The notes beneath the pieces were generated by a model. That model saw only the letters and a program-made list of their open reading frames with translations, did no database searches and had not been told where the DNA came from. From Flectonema sp. DT1601 (Eukaryota; Euglenozoa; Diplonemea; Diplonemida; Diplonemidae), in contig OZ025845.1 in the NCBI GenBank assembly GCA_964019425.1, forward strand, positions 124,001 through 188,000: DNA of 64,000 nucleotides. Direction: 5' to 3'. Within the stretch, counting starts at the first letter, position 1. Each line of letters starts with the position of its first letter. Of the stretch, positions 53,118-62,600 are shown piece by piece. A program made the translations under genes and the position numbers.

Positions 53118-53149
<32 letters not shown>

Positions 53150-53726
53150 GGAACAAGTCTCCGCTCACGAATCGGGGGGTGTTATATTTTTGTGTTCCTT
53201 TGACTCGCTTCATTTTTTTTTTTAAATTCTCGCATTGCAGTTTATCATCACCAACTATACACATAGTGTTGGGATTTTCGTAACTTCCATTTTTTTTTTT
53301 TTTTTTTTTTTTACAGTAAAGATAGAATTAGTTTGACTGAGAAGCGATGAATTTCGGTGTGACGAGCAGACTAATTTTTTTACCTGCGTTGGAGTCATCA
53401 TCAAAAAATGCATAGTAAGTATTACTTTTTATTGGTTTTTTTTTTTTTTTTTTTTTTTTCCAGTGTATTTTTGATATGTCAACTACAAGGTCAATCCAAA
53501 ATATAGCAGAAAAAAAATCCAATTAAAAAAAATAAATAACTTCACAGCACGCTCTCACATGCTTATTCCCTTTTTATTGTAAAAAAAAAGGAAAGAAAAA
53601 AAAAAAAAAAATTTGGGGGGAGGAAAAAAAATAGATTACGGAACATAACAGATAAGTTTGTATTCAAGCAAATTTCATCGAGTACAACTAACAAAAAAAA
53701 AAAAAAAAAAAAAAAAGAATCACTTT
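48046..53726. other. 5.7-kb gene-free region
   Basis: It is the longest interval without a supported gene. It is rich in A- and T-runs (for example 48117-48131, 49178-49197, 50493-50507, 50793-50823, 52321-52341, 52809-52835, 52868-52897, 53118-53146, 53291-53311, 53437-53459). Short frames are homopolymer-derived or lack homology and coding character. The stretch 50930-51250 is less biased and contains a small inverted pair (cagcctatg/tataggctg at about 51150-51200) but no recognisable gene. No tRNA-like or rRNA-like sequence was found by eye. Confidence 0.55.
52045..52160 (+). repeat. Short dispersed repeat, copy C (diverged)
   Basis: It shares ctgaatagt.gcttctcccgact.cgtcg with copy B at 36058-36082, preceded by a degenerate acagacagtaaatactgaca resembling the hairpin of copies A and B. 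It ends in an A-rich stretch. Confidence 0.4.
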
Positions 53727-56700
53727 TTATCCCTGCTGAACAATTCCTGAAAAACAAAGGTCACTTTTACTCTTTGAGTCGGGTAACCTACCTGGATTTC
53801 TATCAACTATTTCTTTTTGATATTTACGCGAAGCGTCATGACCACCGCCTTGATAATTTATACCAACAGGAAGTCTGTTAAGAATCACATAACTGTCTAA
53901 GTGAGTTGAGTCTCTGAATTGCTGAGCTACTAGTTTTAGGATTGGGTCTGAAGACAAAGCGTCAATACCCGAGGAATTACCCAAAAAAAACATTTCCCAA
54001 TACGATTCACACCAACCAGGCGCAGCACTTTGAAGTGAAAATCCACTGCCAACGGAATCGTTGCCGTCATCTTCATCAAAGGGTTCTGTGTATAATTGGT
54101 ATACAATATTTCTTTTTAGACCGTCTGCTGTTTTCCATAAGTCAATTGGCCTCATTGTCGAGGTGTATGATAGAGACTTATTACTAGTTAAACTTGTGTA
54201 GATATATATTCCCAACTTCTCAGAATCGAAGGCAAGAGCAGATGCTACATGAACACACGATCCGATTACCGCTTGAAATTTATGATAATAACCTCTAACA
54301 CGTCCGCATGATGCTGGACCACTGCATACTCCAAGAGCGCAATCAACAGAAGCGAGAGAGACTCTGCTGCAGAATGTGACGGCGTTTTCATAATGTGCCT
54401 GACAGACTTTGAGAGCATTCCATGATATTACTATACTTGAACCACAGTTTGTAAGTACCGTTCCATTGGTACGCTCAACATCGAGCATTAGTCTGGTGTG
54501 TAATTCACTGACTTGCTGATGAACTTCGAATTCTTGATCAGCTGCCGATGTTAATATACCCATCGGAGAAAAGTACAACGACATTTTACAAATTGTCACA
54601 CTCTTTACGAATCGAAGAACTTCGACCAGTAGATGATTACTTGGGGATGATCCGCCATCTTTCTGTTTGGCTATTGACGACTGGCTATCAACTGAAACAG
54701 ATGTAGAGATTGGATTCATACAAGGCTTTAGATGAACTGCTCTATCTTTTAGAACTTTAGGAATTAATAAGAATATTGATGTTGGTGAAGCGAATCCCTT
54801 TAACGAAGTGTCACCCAGTGATATCGTGACTGGAGAGTCGAGTACGGGAATCTCAACTTCCGTCACGTTATCAGGAATGTAACAAATAAGTTCAAGTGAT
54901 TCCTTTGATACTAAAATACCACCTGGAGGACAACGATTTTGAATTCTTGAAGACTTGTTGACGGTACCTCCAAAATAATCCCATCGACCTGTTACGGTAT
55001 TCTGTTCCATTCTAACTTCACCATGATGTATTCCTATTCTGATTCGAAGACCATTCCAAATTGAACCACCGTACGTTACTCTCAGTATGTCTTCCGGCCA
55101 TTTCGCAGCCATCAAGTCAACTTGAAACGATAAAGCGAATTTAATTGCGTTTAATGGAGAAGTGAATGATATCATAAAAGCATCTCCAAGAGTTTTTACT
55201 TCGTATCCTCCATACAACGAAATCAATTTCCTCGCTAAGTTATTATGAATTGATAAAGCTTCTCCCATACTCGAAGGATTACCCTCCCACAAGTCAGTAC
55301 TGTTTTCTATATCAGTAAAGACTATTGTTGCTTCTTCGGTAGTGAGTCCAGGAGGGAGAGCGTCTTTCTCAAAATCGGAAGGATTCGCTTCTTCAATGAG
55401 AACAGATGCCGGCAAGAATGTCTTGTAAGCATCTAACTCTGTCGCTACCAATGACATACTACTAGCCAAATCCTCAATTTGTCTAACCAAGACGATGTTG
55501 CTGAGTGTTCCTTTAATGTTGCGGCGGGATTCGTCAATTCGAAGCGTCTTCAGTGATGCTAGAGCTGTACAAAGTCTTGAAACTGGAACAGCGATCAACT
55601 GTCTCTCTGCGATGATAAGAAGAATATCAATGACCAACACTGTTAAGATGAATGCGACCATCAGCCATAAGGCAGATTCAATTTTACTATTTATTATTGA
55701 AGTTTCACGAAGCCATAATGCATCGCATTTAAATTTATAAAGGAATTCATAGACTGGCATTTTTCTTACGAAATGGCTGTGGACAACTCTAAAGACCGAT
55801 CCCTCGATGTGTCCGATACTTCTCCAGGCTTTTTGAATTGGAATGGACATGTCAGAAATTTTTGAACTACATTCATCTAAATTACTTGTCATTACATCAA
55901 CACACGAGTCATCAAGCATCGTTGCTCCCGTACTACTTGCGAATACTGTTTCTGTCAACGCATTCAGGACTACTACGTCAGTAAGATGAAATTTTTCTGA
56001 GTAATCTTTGAGTACTTTATCCCAAGCGTTAAAAGCAAAGCTTGAAGACACCCAAATTACATGATACGAGCTCCATGGATGAGGTGGTGGAGGAGGTTTA
56101 TACAGCCTGTCATAAGCAAGGAACACGAACGGATTCTTATCTGGTGCATACCAAGCTCTTGGTTTCCTGAAAGAATCTAACATTGCAAGTGGTGATTCAG
56201 GTTGAGGTGGATGCCGTCGCCATCCTTTAGGAGCTGGTGTTGAGTCATCCCAATCATTAAAATCGAGTTGTGCTTGTGTTGCATTCGTTGGGGTTTTTGT
56301 TCTGTTTTCAAAATATTCCATATCTGAAAAAAACAACCAAAACGGAGAAGGAATCTTCCTCCTCAGATGAATCTCTTCTCCAGTAACGTTATCCAACGTT
56401 GATATGAGTGTGGTTGGAACCATAGCTGGTTTCATTATTTCCATACTCTCTGGAATATGTTGACCAGTCTCACCACTTGAGTATGCTCGTTTACCATTTG
56501 CTAACTCATCAAACATGATGACGTTAAATTGAAAAGTAGGATCGAATTTTTCATATGGGATCAAAGATATTAATAAAGTATGAATGTTATCAGATGCCCT
56601 CACCACACCGTATTGGTATGTTTTGAGAAGATTTGCCCATCTAGCAGTGTCATTCACAGTGATCGTTCCATTGCTGTAATCCGATTTCAATAAGTCAGTA

Positions 56701-56924
56701 TTCAGTAGTGTTGTCATCAGTTTTCTAGTTTGCTCTTGTACATCTAAAAATGATGATTTTAATTGATTTGTTACCATTAAAAGCTCAGCTTGTGAAACCT
56801 CTTCAACCGTATCTTCCAATGCTGCAAGAGATTCAAAATGCATTAGCAATGCACCCCCAATAGAAGCCACTGTAGATAATACAGCAGTGACTGATATTAA
56901 GAAGAAAATGTCTACTTTAATCAT
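53727..56924 (-). CDS. Receptor-type adenylate/guanylate cyclase with a second degenerate cyclase domain
   Basis: The frame has 1,065 codons. There is a membrane segment or signal anchor at residues 5-28, an extracellular region of about 380 residues with several N-glycosylation sites, and a second membrane segment at about 412-436. A HAMP-like linker follows, then a class III cyclase domain at about 535-680: IVFTDIENSTDLW with the first metal Asp, VKTLGDAFMISF with the second, and YFGGTVNKSSRIQN. Residues about 775-900 form a second cyclase-like domain lacking those Asp residues (GVCSGPASCGRVRGYYHKFQ). A possible 45-nt intron (53791-53747, donor GTAGGT, acceptor TTTCAG) is a multiple of three without a stop and would shorten the tail to NPGIVQQG. 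The signature resembles trypanosome receptor cyclases, though here with two membrane segments. It senses an unknown ligand and makes cyclic nucleotide. Confidence 0.87.
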   Translation of the reverse strand: MIKVDIFFLISVTAVLSTVASIGGALLMHFESLAALEDTVEEVSQAELLMVTNQLKSSFLDVQEQTRKLMTTLLNTDLLKSDYSNGTITVNDTARWANLLKTYQYGVVRASDNIHTLLISLIPYEKFDPTFQFNVIMFDELANGKRAYSSGETGQHIPESMEIMKPAMVPTTLISTLDNVTGEEIHLRRKIPSPFWLFFSDMEYFENRTKTPTNATQAQLDFNDWDDSTPAPKGWRRHPPQPESPLAMLDSFRKPRAWYAPDKNPFVFLAYDRLYKPPPPPHPWSSYHVIWVSSSFAFNAWDKVLKDYSEKFHLTDVVVLNALTETVFASSTGATMLDDSCVDVMTSNLDECSSKISDMSIPIQKAWRSIGHIEGSVFRVVHSHFVRKMPVYEFLYKFKCDALWLRETSIINSKIESALWLMVAFILTVLVIDILLIIAERQLIAVPVSRLCTALASLKTLRIDESRRNIKGTLSNIVLVRQIEDLASSMSLVATELDAYKTFLPASVLIEEANPSDFEKDALPPGLTTEEATIVFTDIENSTDLWEGNPSSMGEALSIHNNLARKLISLYGGYEVKTLGDAFMISFTSPLNAIKFALSFQVDLMAAKWPEDILRVTYGGSIWNGLRIRIGIHHGEVRMEQNTVTGRWDYFGGTVNKSSRIQNRCPPGGILVSKESLELICYIPDNVTEVEIPVLDSPVTISLGDTSLKGFASPTSIFLLIPKVLKDRAVHLKPCMNPISTSVSVDSQSSIAKQKDGGSSPSNHLLVEVLRFVKSVTICKMSLYFSPMGILTSAADQEFEVHQQVSELHTRLMLDVERTNGTVLTNCGSSIVISWNALKVCQAHYENAVTFCSRVSLASVDCALGVCSGPASCGRVRGYYHKFQAVIGSCVHVASALAFDSEKLGIYIYTSLTSNKSLSYTSTMRPIDLWKTADGLKRNIVYQLYTEPFDEDDGNDSVGSGFSLQSAAPGWCESYWEMFFLGNSSGIDALSSDPILKLVAQQFRDSTHLDSYVILNRLPVGINYQGGGHDASRKYQKEIVDRNPGRLPDSKSKSDLCFSGIVQQG

Positions 56925-58230
56925 TTTTATTTATTTATTTTTTTCTGCTTAAACGGGGTACCTTCATGTGGGGGGGTAACTTGATACTAATATTAAATGG
57001 AAAGCAATGCACCCCCAATAGAAGCCACTGTAGATAATACAGCAGTGACTGATATTAAGAAGAAAATGTCTACTTTAATCATTTTTATTTATTTATTTTT
57101 TTCTGCTTAAACGGGGTACCTTCATGTGGGGGGTAACTTGATACTAATATTAAATGGAAAGCAATGCACCCCCAATAGAAGCCACTGTAGATAATACAGC
57201 AGTGACTGATATTAAGAAGAAAATGTCTACTTTAATCATTTTTATTTATTTATTTTTTTCTGCTTAAACGGGGTACCTTCATGTGGGGGGTAACTTGATA
57301 CTAATATTAAATGGAAAGCAATGCACCCCCAATAGAAGCCACTGTAGATAATACAGCAGTGACTGATATTAAGAAGAAAATGTCTACTTTAATCATTTTT
57401 ATTTATTTATTTTTTTCTGCTTAAACGGGGTACCTTCATGTGGGGGGTAACTTGATACTAATATTAAATGGAAAGCAATGCACCCCCAATAGAAGCCACT
57501 GTAGATAATACAGCAGTGACTGATATTAAGAAGAAAATGTCTACTTTAATCATTTTTATTTATTTTTTTTTTTCTGCTTAAACGGGGTACCTTCATGTGG
57601 GGGGTAACTTGATACTAATATTAAATGGAAAGCAATGCACCCCCAATAGAAGCCACTGTAGATAATACAGCAGTGACTGATATTAAGAAGAAAATGTCTA
57701 CTTTAATCATTTTTATTTATTTATTTTTTTCTGCTTAAACGGGGTACCTTCATGTGGGGGGTAACTTGATACTAATATTAAATGGAAAGCAATGCACCCC
57801 CAATAGAAGCCACTGTAGATAATACAGCAGTGACTGATATTAAGAAGAAAATGTCTACTTTAATCATTTTTATTTATTTATTTTTTTCTGCTTAAACGGG
57901 GTACCTTCATGTGGGGGGTAACTTGATACTAATATTAAATGGAAAGCAATGCACCCCCAATAGAAGCCACTGTAGATAATACAGCAGTGACTGATATTAA
58001 GAAGAAAATGTCTACTTTAATCATTTTTATTTATTTTTTTTTTCTGCTTAAACGGGGTACCTTCATGTGGGGGGTAACTTGATACTAATATTAAATGGAA
58101 AGCAATGCACCCCCAATAGAAGCCACTGTAGATAATACAGCAGTGACTGATATTAAGAAGAAAATGTCTACTTTAATCATTTTTATTTATTTTTTTTTTC
58201 TGCTTAAACGGGGTACCTTCATGTGGGGGT
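56846..58230 (-). repeat. Nine tandem 157-bp copies of the cyclase gene start and leader
   Basis: The marker gcaatgcacccccaatagaa occurs at 56846, 57004, 57161, 57318, 57475, 57632, 57789, 57946 and 58102, a period of 156-158 bp. Each unit contains the first 26 or so codons of the cyclase (MIKVDIFFLISVTAVLSTVA), its ATG, an A-rich leader and the predicted acceptor GTTTAAGCAG. Only the first copy is joined to the rest of the gene. In the others the frame runs into the next unit's leader and stops. Copies are almost identical, differing mainly in one T-run and a G-run. Confidence 0.95.
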
Positions 58231-58429
58231 GATGAGTATTAAGATTAAAACATTTCAAAAAAAAAAAAAAAAAAAAAAAAAGTGTTCAGATGGTGTAACA
58301 AATAAAATAATAATAAAAAAAAAGATTTTAAATACGGATTCCCATAATTGAAAATATAATAGACCGCGACTGGAAAGCCGAGTCTCAAAAAAAAAAAAAA
58401 AAAGGGTCAAAACAGAATTCTAAACAAAC
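58231..58429. other. Short intergenic spacer
   Basis: Two A-runs (58257-58280 and 58386-58403) lie between the tandem repeat and the next stop codon. No gene is seen. Confidence 0.5.
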
Positions 58430-59660
58430 TTATCCAGTAATACTAATTGTACTGTCGTAATAGACTTGTCCTGTATCCTCGTTCTGAATCGTAAAATGAA
58501 TTTTTTGAGGTTTCATCTTTCCTGCAATAACACTCTTCTCAACTTGAATAGCACTCAACAACGACAGAAATATCTGGGGAGACACACTGCTAAGAATTAG
58601 ATTAATATTAGTCGGTGTTACGGATTTGAACTTGACGCCTGGATAGTTATTTTGATCATCGTTGGATGAGAATGGAAGAGACAAGGAGATTAGGGTATTT
58701 TTTTGATCCAATACATCAAGTGACAATAAGGAATTAGAATCAAAGAATACGTGTTGCTCTGTGCATAGTTTGCACTTTGAAAATAAGCAAATGAGACTCT
58801 CACTGTCAGGATGCTTTATTGGTTTTCCCACTTCCACAAACGGAGGTTGAACTAATACGTGAAATGTTAATTTAGTTGATTTTCCTATTACAAAACTCAG
58901 ACATTTAGTTGTTATTTTATCCCTTCCATTGCTATTTTCATATGTGACTCGTCTAATAATTTCAACAGCTTCTTCAACAGTGCAGTCTTGAAGGACTATT
59001 TGAAACCCACTCGGTGTTGTTTTGTTGTAGGTTCCAATGCCTTTGTTGTTTAGTTTTATTGAACCTTGAGTTACCTTTACAGTGTCAGAGGAGGATATAA
59101 ATAGCTTATCGGAATCACTGAACAGAGTCCCCTGTTGCCATTCACATCGAACGGTTAACGGATTTGCAGATGTGAAGACTTCTGTTTGAGTATTATACAG
59201 TGAACTTTGTTTAAAAAAATGAAGCTGACCGCCACACAGCTTATACTCGGAGGAAAGAGACGGTGCTCCCAAACAAATTTCATTGCTGGGTGAAATTGCG
59301 ATTTTTATTCCAACAAAACTGCCGGATTCACAATTATTCGTTGTTAAGTTCATTTCAATTCGACGATTTATTTCGGAAGTGCTCGCAGTTGCGAATGCGA
59401 ATAACCGAAGTAGCCCAGTCAGCCTCTCGTTATTCACTTTGGAAGCCCACGTCCAACCAACGGCTATTACGTCTCTACTCCTTTCAGTAATTTGTCCCAA
59501 GAATTCATTTCCATAATGCAAATCACCAAAATTATTTGTTTTTGATTTTCTTATACTGTAATCTGTCCCAGACAGAGCAAGAAAAATATGATCTTCGGAG
59601 ACACCAGTTAAGCAAATCTGTTTTTTTTTTATATATATTTTTATGTTAATTTTATAACTC

Positions 59661-59691
<31 letters not shown>

Positions 59692-62600
59692 ACTACGTAA
59701 CGACCAATATATGAAAAACAAACCCTCAGGTGTCCGGATGTTAAGCTTGCATTCGCATCTAGCTGAGAGACAATTTTAGTATTTATAAAAACATCTCCTA
59801 ATTCTCTTTTATATGTTAGTGAAGTTGCGAAATCAGGAGACCATAAAAGAGGTCCAGAAATATTAACTGGAATCTTTAATTTTGAATCTGGGGATCCGTC
59901 TTTGGCATTTAATCTAACTAAGAATGTCGTTCTACCCGATTTTACTTTTTTTGCTAATACACTATATGAAATGGAGTGCATGAGTGCTTCGACCATTTCT
60001 ACTGTGACAATTCCTTTCATATCTGTTTATGTATTATTATTATTATTATTATTATTATTTATACTTGGATCCCTTTAAACGGGAATTTCAAAATAAAAGC
60101 ACAGATCACTTGGGATCACGACACCTGCCTCCTCCCGGACGACTTCGATAGGGGTCGACAAGACGGTGTCAAACACAAGGGATGCCAACAATATCAATCC
60201 AATCACCACCAACTACTACATCCGGAACATTCGAACCCTGGATGTTTCTTATCAAACAAAGAAAGGAACAAGTTAGCCCACGCCTTAGAAAATAATGGAT
60301 TCTTTAAAAAATAAGGGGCTTCTAAGTATTTTCCCCAATTCAGTAAAATAAAGGGGAAAAACGACGGCTGAAGAAAATACGGGAGCAAATAGACTTCATC
60401 GACGAGCAGATCTCACCCGGAAGTTCACCAAACAATAGAAGGAGAATTTCCCGAGTTAGCCAGCCACTCTGGGCGTATGAAGCTGACCACGCTGTGTATA
60501 CACTGCTGCTACTTCTACAGCTTGGGTTGATTCCATCGATTGTACCATTCCAGTGTTGATGTGCATGGTGAGGCCCTCTGGAAACCTAGCCCAGCACAAA
60601 ACACCAGCTTCACGGTGAAGGTCGGACCCGAAAGTAACCTTGCGTTCTGATCTGTTGACAAGCTCTCTGACTGAGCGTGTCCTGGTGAGTGATGACATAT
60701 GAAAAGAGTTGGAGGAATTGGTAGTTTGTTGGGTTCTGTTCGTAAATACCGACGTTTGAATTGCCCCGACTTTCGAGTAAATCTCCTTTTCGGCTTCGTA
60801 TGATGCAGCGTGACGACCGCCTTGGGATTTAATAAATAAAACGGAAATAAAGGGGCTTTCCCCTTTAAAAGGGTACAAGTATTATTATTATTAATTTTGA
60901 AACAAACAAAAAGATAATAACATCATACGGGAAGCTTCTTCTTTACATGTTGGCCTCGTTGTTTCAACAGGAAGAGGATTAAATGAAATTTCAATTGAAT
61001 TTCCCTCGTTCTCAATCTTTCCAATTAAATAGTTTTCATAAAGTTCACCTCCACAATAACCACTTAGGAATATTTCATTGTTTGAGTTTCTATCAATGAA
61101 CGTCCTCTCCGACGGATTGAAGACTGCTTTGAGTCGATTTGTACCTTTCAGACGATTCTCTGTTGAGTACGTGATTTTTTCATTATTTGAAATTTTTTTC
61201 CTCTCATTTTCAATTACTTTTTTTGTATACTCCAATGCACGTCTCTGGTCCTCTTTATCTATTACCGTGATGCTGTCGGATTTTCGACCAGTACCACCTG
61301 AGACAATCGTCACACTAATAAAACCTTCGTTAAAAGAATACGTATCTGGATCGAATAAGGTACAGTCGTCTAGTAGTAAGAATCCAATAAGGTCGATTTC
61401 GGAGTGTTGTCGGTATTTTCTGTAGTCATATTCCACTCTTCGAATTTGCGTTGCATCTTCCACAATTTGAAGTTTTATTTCAACGACGGCAATGCTGTTG
61501 TGGATCAAACCGTCATTCGCTGTGACTTCAATTACTTTTCGAAGTTTTTTAGGATTCTGAGATTCGTTGCAATACGTTACAGATTTTAGTATCGAGGCAA
61601 CGTCTTTGCGTCTGACAGAACAACTCGATCTGTCTTTTTTCTTACCAGATGATTGGAATTCTATCAGCAATCTTCCTCCTTCTAACTGTTTCATTATGGC
61701 TATCACATTTCCGTTTACGGAAATATTTCGAGACAGGTATCTCGTGGTGCGGCTTGCAGAGGTTTGAGATGTTACTAGTTTTTGCATAACACCAAGTTGC
61801 ATATTTCTAACCATCACATTTTTGTTTTGAAATCGATCTTGAACTTCTTTTGCAGCTAATGTTCTCATTACGTCACGGAGTACAGATGTGCTTCTTCCAG
61901 GAGAAGGGATTGAACTAGTCCGACTTTGTGATGTTGATCTCTGTTCTTCAGCTGACGGTGATGATGACTGAGAATCAGATTGTTCAACGAGCTCAGTAAC
62001 ATCATCATTGACACAGAGCTGCATCGGTCCTAAAGTCAAATCATCTTTAGCAATAATGTCAAGCATATCATCGCAGGTGTGACCTTCAAGAAATTGAAAA
62101 TCAAGATAGCCGCCATCCCATCCATCATCTTCAGTAAGAATTTCAAAAGTTGCTAACCTAACTGGTCCGGTATCTTCTCTGTGAGTAGTCGTTGCTACTG
62201 ATGTGGGTACTTGCATTAGCGGTTGTGTTATTTTAACTGTTGTAGATGCCTCTGATATTAAACCATTTATCTTTAACTCAGCCTGAATATGAACCTTTCT
62301 TGCCTCAGGTGATGGTTTCGCCGTCGTCACGAACACCAAACTCTGAAACAAATCACAACAAGAGGTCATTTCCAGACTTGATTCTTCCGTAAAATGAACT
62401 ATAACACATTGACTATTGTCCTTAAGAGTAACAGTTCCCAAGTACACATTATTAACAAAGACTGATGCGGGTTCTTCATTGTTGTCTCTTAACTCAACTT
62501 TAGGAGAACAAAACGATAATGCGTCACCCTTAAACCCATTAGTCATTTTACATGACAACCATCCTCCGATATAACTAGCGGTGTCTACATCTCGTATGTA

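Noticed and set aside
60225-60245. tRNA-like T-loop sequence (attcgaaccct)
   Set aside because: No matching acceptor stem, D-loop or anticodon arm could be found around it.
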